Shown: positions 22,128 to 34,100 of the stretch, in pieces | Position numbering within the stretch: position 1 is the stretch's first letter | Layout: every line of letters begins with the position of its first letter | Origin: Ectocarpus siliculosus | Lineage: Eukaryota; Sar; Phaeophyceae; Ectocarpales; Ectocarpaceae | Reading direction: 5' to 3' | DNA: 55,372 nucleotides | Assembly: GCA_000310025.1 (NCBI GenBank) | Contig: FN649754.1 | Coordinates: 329,788-385,159 of the forward strand | The notes under the pieces: generated by a model | The model's database searches: none | What the model was told of the DNA's origin: nothing | The model's input: the letters and a program-made list of their open reading frames with translations, nothing else | Position numbers and translations under genes: made by a program

Positions 22128-25100
22128 TCACCAACGCGCCCTATCCCAGGCAACGACCCTTGCCACCATCGCGGGATTGAGGTTGAAGGAGTGGCGCAAC
22201 AGCATCAGCTTGTCTTCATCGAAGTCCTCGACCAAGAGGTCCGGCGCGAACCCCAAAACCCGCACGAAGGCCTCGTCGGACTCTTCGAAGCCCATTAGCC
22301 TCCTTGCTTCAGCCCTGAAGGAGGTGTTGGCGTCCGTCATGGACGCTTGGTCCCCGTCCGAGGACCGCTTGTCCGTCAGCATGTCGGAAAGGAATTTCGC
22401 TCCCTTTGTTTCGTACAAGTTGGCGAGGGTGCCCGTTTCCTTGCTCTTCTTCGCCACCGCAACGAGGCACGCCGTATGGAACGGCCTGCGAGGCATCACG
22501 GATCACCGGCGGGGAGGTTAGTAGGTGGCACATGGACAATTTAGTTGTGCCACGATAGAGAGCAATATAATAGTCGTAGAGGGCGGCTGGGAACCCGCAA
22601 GGAACTCTCAGACGAAACAGTGTCGTACTTCACCCGGTTGGTTACTGGGAGATGCCAATCAAGGTCAAAGGCCGTGGACAGGGTGCGCTGTCGCCGATGG
22701 ACCACCAAAACAGAGTTCCGTCGATGGTATACAGATCGCATGTCATAGGCAAGAGTTTCCGTGCCGACAAACAGGCCATCTGACAGAGGAACACCGCAGT
22801 TCTTGCCCCAAGCAACATGTTACTCACCAGAACTCCGAGAGAATGGTCCAACGAAGAAGCTTGCGGGCCCTATCGCGAGTGAACTTGAAGCCGTTGTTTT
22901 TGTCCGCTCTCCTCCGTGCTAGTGCGCGTTGGATGCTGTACCTGTGCTCAACGACAAACAGCAGCGGTAAACTTTCAAGCGCAGATCGAGGCGAATCGGA
23001 AGCTGGATCAGGGTCGAGGCTAGAACCACCATCGGAGGCAACCGGCCAACGGTTCGATGCCGCAAGACAAATACCCCCAACTCCTTCTCACTATTGACGT
23101 ACATGTTGTACACGCGCTTCGCCTTGCGAGGAGTTGGCGCGATGGCCTTGATCATATTCTCAAGCTCGCGTACTTCTTCGTCAGTTTGAACCCCGTAGTT
23201 GGACATCTGACGTTGCAGCGGGGGAGCCGCCGCTCCTGCAGAAGCGATGGGAGCGCGGCCTCCTCCATCTGAAGAGCAGGATGCTCCCACCCTAGTTGAA
23301 GTGCCAGCGTCATGGGTTTCTTTTTCTTCAGACTCCGCACCGGTTCCCCCGCTTCGCTGTTCAGAGCTTATGTGTGTCTGTCCTTTCTCAGAAGACTCGA
23401 TACCCTCCCTGCTGGGGGACGCATCGTGGTCTCCCTGTGAGAGCTTTCCTTCTCCAGGTTGGTCGGGGTTAACTGCGAGCAGCACGGAAACAATCACCAG
23501 ACCACGCGAGCGACGTTTGACCAGCCAGAAAAACAGCCTGGGCATTCAAAGAACGACGCAGAGCACGAGATACACTACTGTTGTGTGCCACGTACGGGCA
23601 ACATGTGGCCAAGTGCCTTCAGGCCGCGGTGGAGTTCGCAGTATCTCCTCTTCAAAAATCCAGGAAACGCTGCATATCTCAGTTTTCCAATGTCTAACTC
23701 CAGGTCTAAACTACCACCGCGAATTAACCGTCCGTTGACCCCCCATCGTGTACGATGTCAGTATCTGAGATTCTAGCCCTTGTGATACCCTACAGACTCG
23801 CTGTCCCCAATTTTCCAAAGGCTCCTTTCATCACCGAGATCGGTGAGCTACAAGCAGGAACTTTTGAAGCCCGATTTTGAAACGCTTCAAGCACCTTTGT
23901 GCATGGCTAGACCTATATATACATCACCCCAGGCAATTCAACCGACTATGGCGATGGTAGTTTCGTATTGGAGATGATAATTTTGGAAACTGAGATATGC
24001 GCGTTTCGTGGATTTTTGAAGAGCAGATACTGTTCGTGAGGTGGATTATGCCATCCTTACGAAGGCTACTGCGGTAGTACTCATGTGTGGTTTTGAGCTA
24101 TGCAGGTGCGCAAGTGCGTGACCGTCCATCGGTCATTTGGATCTTCGGGGTATCTCCGGTAGTAGGATCTTTGGCAAGTTGTCGCGCATTCCTTGCTGTC
24201 ATGTATTCCGAGTTCCGAATGCGTCTTGCGACTGTTGCTCGCGTGCCTCGGTGTTTGTGATGCACCTGAGTGCCCACTCTCTTCCGTTGCTTGTGTCTAC
24301 GAGGACGACCAATAAAACGACTTTACCATCTCTTCACATTGTCAAACGGGACAGCCGTGCTCATCCAGCAGCACTCGGCTTGGGGCCAATCAACACTCTA
24401 GAGTTCTTGTGGCGTTAACGTCATAGTCTAGTGCGGTATACACACATGTCTTCGAACGACTCTGTGAACTCTGGCGGGGGCGAGGCTGGCCCGACTCATG
24501 AGGAGCTTAGGACGGCCATCGACGACGCCGTGGGCGACGCCAGCACCAGAATGGAGAAGATGGTGACGGAGAAACTGGAAGGCATCATGAACACCTTGTC
24601 CCGGTTAGTGCCCGGGACACCGCCCGCCGGAAGTGCGACCGCAGCGGGCGGCGGGGGGGAGTCACAGGGGAGGACGCACGCCTTCCCTGGCGCGGGTCAG
24701 CTAGACCAAGCGCCGAATACTGGACGAGGGCTCGAGGGAGCGAGAGGACTGCGAGGCCCGGAACCACGAGAGCCTACACCACACGGTGCTATCTCGCGAG
24801 AGGGAATCAGCAGAGAGGAGCAAGCTTCACGGTATGCTTTCAGCTCGCATGCCCGTATCCCACGACTGAAACAGTTGGACTTCAACGGAGACGAGAAAAA
24901 CTGGCTGATGTTCCGAAACGATTTCATTACGCAGGTTCAGACTTGTGGGATGGGTCGCGCCTTGAGCGACAGCAGAGACATTGAGGTCCTAGGCGTAGAC
25001 GATGATGGCATGATAGAGCAAGGAGTGGAAGTAGGGGAGATAGCCATGTACCGGGATTTGTGGGGGATGCTGACCGGAGCGATATCCAACAACTCCACAA

Positions 25101-28100
25101 AAATGCTGGTGTACGATCGAAAGGGGCCCTCGGCAGCGTGGCGTGCGTTAGAAGAAACATTCACCCCCTTGACCGGCGGCGAGCAGATCTCGCTGATCGG
25201 AAAGTTTTATAATGCCCAACAAGGGAAGAACCAGGAACCCCGAGTGTTTTTTCCAGGAGTTCAAGTCCGTAGTGACTAACCTAGAGTTGGCATTCGACCA
25301 GCCCATCCCAAAAATGCTCGTGTATGCACGGTTCCTCGATGCGCTTTCCCCGGAATTTGAGATTCAAAAGCAACAGCTGCTCGCCCAGAAAACACTCGAT
25401 GAAGAAGAGATTTTGAGAGTGCTTCGAACACGGGCTGGGCAACTGAAAGCGGAGGAAAAGAAGGGGAAGAGTGATCGGCGAGCGAACCATCATGCGTTCG
25501 TAGCAGTAGAGGGGAAGGGGGGAGGAAAGAGACGTCCGAAACAAAACCGAGGTTACGAAGAGGCGAATTTAGCTAGCGACAAGAGAGTCAAGTGCTACAT
25601 CTGTGATGGTGGCCACTATGCGAGTGCATGCCCAGAGAAGCTTTGCCAGAGGTGCGGAAAAAAGGGGCACAACGCGAAAAACTGCCCATCGAGAACTGAA
25701 ACTGCAGTCGCCGCGATTGGAGGCGGTGGTGTCGAGTTGGACGTCGCATACGAAGCACTCTGATGTTGTCTAGTTCTGTTTTCCCAGCGGTGCATCAACG
25801 CCCGTTCGCTTTCGTGCCTTGCGTGCAATTCGGCTCGTCGGCATTCCCCCATAAAGAGCCGATTTTGATGATACGACTGACGAAAGTACAAAGGGGAATT
25901 TTTTCTGGCCTGTTACTTTTCCGCCGTTCGCTCGTTGTTTTTTTCTTGTGTGTTCGATCGGGATACGAACGCAGTCCACGAAACTCGATGTTGCCTGTCC
26001 GGTATACCATGCGCATCTCAGTAACTAACCGCGTAGGTTGAGCCATGATGAGGCTTATTGCACGATGAAATACTGAGGATGGTGTGGCATTCCGTTGTCG
26101 TCTCACTTTGAGGAATGGTGATCCGCAGGGCACTGCGGTCACACCAATTTGATTGATGATGTTCGGAATTATTTCCTGGTGTCTACAGTTTCACCGGGAT
26201 ATTTTGCCTGAAATCAGGGAGGGCTGATGAATGACGCCTTTTTTCGTGATAGATGGCTACCAGCGTCTCTCATATTAGCAGGTACCAGCAGGCTGGTTGA
26301 TGAACTGTTTATGATTGATATGCTGCTTCGATCGTCCTCTGATGTGTAGGCTGAGAGGGGGCACCCTCCCCTAACATGTGGTTGATTGCCCTTTTTTTAT
26401 GATCTTTCATTGATGTACAGACCGAGGGGGGCACCTCTCACTGTCATGTGATAGACAATGGTGATCGGGGTTGGTTGTAGACGCGCCCCGTTGCTAACAG
26501 CAGCTGGATACAGCAGTAGGGATCCTGTTGCTGGGAGGGAGTTACTTGTGAAGGAGTAGCGAAAAATGTCTAGGTCCAGTGTCTCTCGAAGCGGGGTACC
26601 GTTGTGGTTGAGATACTGCTTGATCTTCCTCTTGGTTGATCGCCCTCTATAAAAATGTCATTTAGCGATGTAGCGTTAGGTTTTACGTTTTTCCGCTGCA
26701 ATTTGGCATTGGTGCTTGTGGCCTTAGGCGCGCCGCGGTGCCGACAGCAACTCGATACAGTAGGGATCATGTTGGCTGGGAGGGGACTACTTGAAAAGGG
26801 GTAGTACAAATGCCTGACAGTTGTAGACGTGTAGGTTTGCAACTTTGTGACTGCTGTGTTGATTGTGTTGACAGTTCAATCAGCAGGATGACCCGTGGGG
26901 GCGGAGGGTTTTGATCCGGTGGCCGGGTTTCCCTTCGTTTGTTTTATTTTTGTTTCCTTTTGGAGTTTTCTATGAGTACCCTGAGCGCTTTGGTTTTGAG
27001 AGCATTCGTTATGATGTACAGAATCAGGGAGGGTGTTCGTGAGGTGGATTATGCCATCCTTACGAAGGCTACTGCGGTAGTACTCATGTGTGGTTTTGAG
27101 CTATGCAGGTGCGCAAGTGCGTGACCGTCCATCGGTCATTTGGATCTTCGGGGTATCTCCGGTAGTAGGATCTTTGGCAAGTTGTCGCGCATTCCTTGCT
27201 GTCATGTATTCCGAGTTCCGAATGCGTCTTGCGACTGTTGCTCGCGTGCCTCGGTGTTTGTGATGCACCTGAGTGCCCACTCTCTTCCGTTGCTTGTGTC
27301 TACGAGGACGACCAATAAAACGACTTTACCATCTCTTCACATTGTCAAACGGGACAGCCGTGCTCATCCAGCAGCACTCGGCTTGGGGCCAATCAACAGA
27401 TACCACGAACTCCACCACGGCCTTAAGGCGAATGCCCCCCGAAGTACATATAACTGCTCCGGGCGTGGTACTGTGCCTGACGAGAGTAGTATGATACACG
27501 AAAAGGGTGCGCCGAGCGTTCTGTAAGCTACTTCGACACATAAGGTGGCAAGGAAACGTCGTTGAAAAGCGCCCAGACTCCATCCCCACCATCCGTTCTC
27601 ACTCCTACCTTCGACTACCCGCACATTGCTGTCAGCCCTCCGGGTTTCTGACCGTTTTTTTTCGTTGCTTTGGTCCTTAAGCCAGCTACGCAGCAGAGAC
27701 AGGCGCTCTGCCTCTGTTCCGGACGGGATACAGAATGGCCAGTGGATGATCTTGTCCAAGTACTCCGCACCAGACACCTTGGACGTCAGAGTGCGTCGCA
27801 GCGGGAACGGTGGAGAGTAAAACCTTGGCCAGCACCGGATCTACACGTGACGCTACCCGCTCTCTACAATAGACCACGCCATGAGCCACACCTTCGTAGT
27901 AGATTTGGAAGCAGTTTCCTGGAGGTTGAGCTATACAGTGAATCAATCGGATGTCGAAATTCATCGACGCCATACCTCGGCAGCCAAACAATGCACAGAT
28001 TGCCGAGACTTCCTTCTGAAGCGCTTTACGTTTGAGATGCGCTCTTCGTGGAACACATCAACTCGCCAACGGAGCGCCAGTGTTCAGTCCACCTGGAGGA

Positions 28101-31100
28101 AAAAATGCATTGCTGAATATGTAATCTCACCTCTTTGCGTATGCCCTCCCCCATGTCTTGTTCGATCGCCGCAATAATCACGCGGGGGTCCAACGCCAAC
28201 ATGACTGCAACGTTTACCTGGCATCAGTTACACAGCAACACCAAATGCGCTCGTTTGGGCTTGTTGCATCGCTTGGTTAAGTGTTAAGAATCATCTGCTG
28301 GGAACAAACCAATCGTGCCATGGATGTTGTAGCTGGCAGTGGTGCTATCCTCAACGATTGTCTGCACATGCGCACCTGCGCTCATCCACACCCGCAACAC
28401 AGAAGTCTCACATTATCTTTTTCGAGGAGCAGATGCACCGCTTCGAGCACTTTGACGATCTGGCGGTGCGGGCATCGATCCAAATTATCGATGCTAACAA
28501 CTAGCATGTATCTGTCCTCCTTGGTGCTCTTTTGTTCCAGCATGCCGAGAAGCACCTTGGGCAGACAAACGCGGACGAAAAGACGAGAAAGTGATCGAGG
28601 CGGGAGCAGACCTACCGTAAGCGGACCGCCTTCAGACGTGCAGCCAAGGATTTCGGCGCGATCGCACCGAATGGCTTGTACACCCGGTCGTGGCGACAGT
28701 TTGCTCCGATACATTGTGGGAATTTCGTAGATGGTGTCATGTCCCCCCCTGTCCCCTTGATCAAGGTATGAGTTACCCGCACCCCAAGTGATAGGCGGCG
28801 AGAGCACACACCTCTAGTTCGTCTCGGACATCGGCCATGAAACCTAGGTGGGCGATCCCCACGCTCTCGTCTCCCATTGACTGCGCCTCTTCAACGATGA
28901 GCTCCCCCTGACCTTTGAACACCACAGGAAGAACCTGCGGTCGCGCAGAGTTTCGATAATATGCAGTTGGCAATATAGCAGAGTGTGGGACAGAATGCGG
29001 GGCCGTGTGACAACACGAATATGCAAAAGTCGCCGATAAAGGTCACGCCCGAAACACGTGTTGCTCGATGCGGCAACTCCGTCCAAGAGCTCTCCAGCAA
29101 ATAGAACCTAACCACTCCAAGGAGCACCTTGAAAATCCACAGCAGGAGAGAGATCGGCACCGCTGCCAGCCCTGCAGTGGCCACCACCTGCTCCAGCACT
29201 TCCTGCATGTTTGCAATCTGTTCGGCGGCCAACTTCGCAGCCGCAACGACGCCAGCCACGATAACTGCGGTAAATATCACAAGGCACCAGTCTGAGCACG
29301 TGGACGATGTCACCGCATGGCGTACTCGGGTTGCTCGCACAGCACCCTTCCCGAAGCATGGGTGCTCTTCAACCTGTCAAAATTCGCACATCGACATAAT
29401 AGGTAGCATCATCGGGAGAGGGCGTGACCATCAGTACGTACGTGTCCCCCTTACCCTGCGAGCGGCAATGTTCTATGTCAAGGGAGCGTCACCACTAGAG
29501 GGGTCGCTTCTTCCTTGCACCCTTGTTATCCGCACAGCGAAAAGCGAATCAGAGATCCCAGCGCCGCTTACACACGAAGCACGTTAGGGTTTCATCATCA
29601 ACCCACCTGATGAAATATTTCGCTGATGAGGACCGCCCACAGAACCTTGGAGTCTGCGAACAGCCACGCGTCGAAGGACGCAACAACACTCGTCACACGA
29701 GCAGGCTGGTCCGCAGAAGTTGACCCAAGGCCGTCCTCCACGTCGTTGACTCGATCGTCGCGTGCAGGAGAACGGCAGCAGCGACAGGAGACCGCACTCG
29801 CCAGGCCCGCCCACAACGCGTAGACCACGGATCCTCCGGTGGTCGTCCACAGCCATCGTATGAACCACCACTCCGGTGACGGTGTCGGTGCGGACTTGAG
29901 TTTATCAATAATTTGTTGAAGCAGAGAGGACTGGTAGACGCAGGCAAGGGCGGGTCTTATCGATTAAACCATGGAGATGCCACCGGGAGGATACCATTCA
30001 ACGATCACATGGCAACAAAATGAAAAACAACAAGCAGATGCCGTTGCTATGACCCTCAGCGGGATATCTCCAACACGTTGCCAGGCAAGCCCACTTTGAC
30101 ACAATCTCCCTTTTCCTATGCTATGCCGACAGTTCACCGTCGGGTATGCCGTGAAATCCTACAAGGCTTCGTGTTTGTTAGTTGAGCTCCGCCATAGGAG
30201 GATCACAACTGAGGCCTACATGACGCCATCGCACCACGTGGCGATAACAAGGATATTTCGGCAAGTGAGTTCGAATGATTTCCGAAACATGCAGTTTGTT
30301 GTTGTACCGTCCTTTTCATTTGTCCTCGTCGTGTAGTTAGTTAGAACCGGATCTTGTACACGGAACCAAACATGTGCCTCTGATCCAAAGCTGTTGTCCA
30401 CTAACCGCTCGTTGGGGTCGCCAAAGCAGTTTTCCTATCTCTACCACGTGCCTGCCTTGATACTTGGCGTGTATGATCAGCGCACCTTACCCTTAACTAC
30501 GCTCTCGTGCTTCCGCGCCAGAAGAAAAAGGAGCAACTGCGGTACCCACGCCTTTCCCCTGACCACTGGGGCGCTGAGGCCGGCAGGAGGGACAAAGCAA
30601 AGGCCGACACGCGTTGTAAGAGTCTGTGTGATCGGGGCAGTTCGTGCACCCGCGCCTACCTTGCCAGCGCCCCACTGAGCGTACACGCCGACGCCGACCG
30701 GCCACGCCGCGGGGTCAGTCATGCGCTCCACCAGCACGTCCGCGTAGTCGCCGAACTCCAGACAGTCGGGTCCTTCCGACGAGACCGGAGCTTCTAGCAG
30801 AACGCCTTGGTGATCCTTTGTGGGGAACGGCCTTGAGGATCCTGCGCAACCGTGAAATACGTCATCTGTGTCTGCTGCGGTACGTCCGAGGTAGGCACTG
30901 CTGCAGCAGCCCTGGTTCCAAGAGCTGGTTGCCTCTGCAGTCAATCAGCAGCGTTCTCTAACAACGGGTAGGTTACGGTCGATGTCAGCGCTTTTGTCAG
31001 GCCTCTATCCCCATGGCACAAGTTGGGGCTGCGATAGGAGTGAACATTGATAACTCCACGCCGACTAGAAACACCAGGCACACCCCAGTGAAGCAACACG

Positions 31101-34100
31101 CGCAACAGGAAAGAAGCGTACTCTCGCCATGGGAGGTTCGGAGGCGTTGGCAATCAGTGCTGCGAAAACTCCAAAAATCCTGCCAAGAAGGAGAAATAGA
31201 CCACCCAGCTCAAGCATGGAGGTAGCTTTGGCGCACCCTGCTAACTCTATTGTCCAATCCCATGGCTATCCCTTGCAACATATCCCGACATTATCTTTGG
31301 CGTTGGTGCCTTCCCCCAACTCTACCTTCCAAGTCTGGCACGACGTTTCGGTAGGCAGGTGCGGACGCCAAGTCCCCGCCGAGGTCCTCGCGGTGCATCC
31401 ACTTGTAAAATTCAGTTCTGGGATACTGTGCGCCCTGGGGAACTGAAATGGGCATGTGGACGGAAGAACCAGCCATGCTCTACGTTAGTTGCGTAGGAAC
31501 ATGGTCGTACTGCCGAAACATGACACACAACTCTTGTTGACAAGGGGGCCTTCGACGCTGGTTACTTCTGTACATGGGGCATACAATATTGTTGTATCCT
31601 TGCCATGCAAACAACTCCAACGACGACCTCTGCTAGGGAAGGTGTTGTCCGCGTTTCTATATCGATGGAATCACAGAATCGGCTATATCCGGCAAGGTTT
31701 TCAAACATGTATCTACAACTGGCACACATTTCTGCCAGGCAACGGCAGCGACGCAACTGGCCTAGTAGAGACACCCTTCTCTCCCGGCAGTTGGGCAAAA
31801 CCACGCCATAACCCTCACGTGAAAGCCCGATGTTGCCGCCAACTTCGAACGCCGTGAGGTTTTTCATCTTGGTCACGTGCAAAGGGATGGACCCTGTTTC
31901 GGAAATGGGAACGGTCCATTGAGCGACGCGTACAATGTGAAAATAAATTCATTTCCGTACACGCCTATCTCGCCAACGGCGGTTGTTTGGCGGGATTATC
32001 GAAAAGCCAGAATGCAGGCCTCCTCCATTCCTCATGAGCTGGGAATATTGCTACCCTGGAAACCCTTCGGGACAATGGGGCTACTGGTGAGTGATCGGAA
32101 AGAGAATGGATTTCACGAAAAGAGTCTTGGACAGATGCCCAAACTGATCTCCACAGAACTTGTCCCCCCCATTCATGACCCCAACATGTTTCACGTCCAC
32201 GAACGTGTTGTCCAATTTGCTTTGGCTCGTAGGGCATAACATTCTCTAGGGTAGGCGGGCTTGATGGTCTAGAAGGCTCGTTTTGGTCAATGATTTGGTC
32301 CTAAGTTTTCGTTTAGCCTCTGGGATCATTCCAGGGGTGGTGGCAGCTCTCAGGAAAAGCAGGAGACCCTGTTTCTGTAACAACACAAAAAAGAACCCTC
32401 GGACCAATGTTGAGTTAGGCCATGCCGATACGTGCACCGGCAGGACACATTTTCTCGAGCCGAAATCTCGGCGAAACTTTTGCTGTAGACTGAATCCTCG
32501 ACATGCTCATGCTCATGAGCTTGCCGCAGGGTCCATACCGCCGGTGTTTGCACCTCGTTTCTCTTACAATTCTGCAGCTCGGCAGCACCAGGCTGGAAGA
32601 TGTGTAGCATCTCAATTTTTCGGTTTCCTTCTCAGAGTGGAGGATCCGCAGGACATGAGTTAGTTTTACTGTAAAGACAGCAGCCTTTTCCCTCGGGGAT
32701 GAGCATAGATAACATCCTAGCCTCTCACACATACCTGTAAGCATGTTGTCGCCCACCGAAAGTTCCTGCAGCTTGGAGAGAGCTCCCAGCTCCTCGGGGA
32801 TGGGCCCTGTACAATTATCCACAGCAGCAAAAACCGGGAGGAGGAAGATGCACGATCAGTCCCTACGGCTCCTGGAACATGCGTCCTGCTAACACGGAAC
32901 ATGTTCTCTAGAAGCAGCAGTCTCTTCACGGGGTAGGTAGTCCTCGCGTCGCTCACACACCTGTAAGGCTGTTCTTGCTCAGCGAAAGCACCTTCAGCTT
33001 GGAGAGGTCTCCCAGCTCCTTGGGTATTGGACCTGGATAAAGCCGCACAGTCCAACAAACAACCAAAACATCGTGTCATTTGGAGAGGTCTCCCAGCTCC
33101 TTGGGTGTTGGACCTGGATGAAGCAGCACAGTCCAACAAACAACCAAAACATCGTGTCATGACGCTTCGAGGAGGCTTCGAGAACAGTGGTCCTGCCGAC
33201 GCGTGGGCGAGTCTTCCTCTAGAACATGCTCTGAATAGGAACATACGTAGATAGGGCGCAATTTTGCTTCGAATTGCTCTCTGCAGGTCACACCCGGCCC
33301 CAGCTAGGCCATCTGATCGCCTTGGAGATTGTCGACCACTGCCATACCATGCTGAACGGTGAGTGCGTGATTTTTTGTCGGTAATGCTATTTAGCGTTAC
33401 CCTTGTTTTCGTTCTTGTGATTCGACTTTGTAGAGAAAACGGAAACACCATGCATGAATCCCGCCTACGCATACATGGGATTTGTTCACAACAACATACC
33501 TGTTAGTCGGTTTCGTGAGAGGGTGAGCCGCTCCAGGGCAGCAAGGCGTCCCAGCTGCGGCGGGATCGGTCCTGCACGGGGAAGAGCAAATGCAGAAAGT
33601 TTTCACCGGGGCATCTTGAAACTTTTTCTGTCAGGCTCTTCTTGCGCAGCTACTCACCCACTTATCGGAGGGATTCAACCTGAAACCTGAGCATAGTCGC
33701 TCACCGGTTAGGTCGCTTCCATCAAGTGCGAGGGATGTCAACGCCGACATGTCTCCCAGCTGCGGCGGGATCGGTCCTGCGAGCGGAAGAAAGAGCATAT
33801 ACATTTATTGCAGGGAACGACAAGTCATTCCCTGACTTCTGGAACACACTCACCCACGCGTTTGCAAGACCATTGTTAAAGGCCCAATGGTGATGTTCTT
33901 ATTTTTGTACATTTTTTGAGTTGTACTGAAATGTTCAGGCCCCATCCCGAGGCACTGGGAGCCCTCTCTGCGATGAAGGAACTTTCGCTCGGCTACAACA
34001 AGATCACAAGTATGTGAGAGGCGAGGATTACAATAACGCTTATCCCTCACGTCCCCGTCAGCTGGACACATCTTTCAGAATAATCAAGACTATTGTCCTG

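Larger units (their letters stand above)
24031..27398 (+). mobile_element. non-autonomous LTR retrotransposon (TR-GAG type)
   Basis: Two 365-bp LTRs (24031-24395 and 27034-27398) read as identical. They begin TGTTCGTG and end CAACA. A 5-bp target duplication GATAC flanks the element (24026-24030 and 27399-27403). A purine tract (gaatcagggaggg) abuts the 3' LTR. The 2.6-kb interior holds only a gag-like frame and no protease, integrase or reverse transcriptase, so it must have moved with enzymes supplied elsewhere. It sits antisense inside an intron (27608-23473) of the LRR-KAP gene. Without it that intron would be about 0.76 kb. I could not identify a primer-binding site. Identical LTRs and an intact duplication indicate recent insertion. 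Confidence 0.92.

Noticed and set aside
26046-27033. Degraded pol in the gag-only LTR element
   Set aside because: No integrase, reverse transcriptase or RNase H motif could be found in any frame between gag and the 3' LTR.
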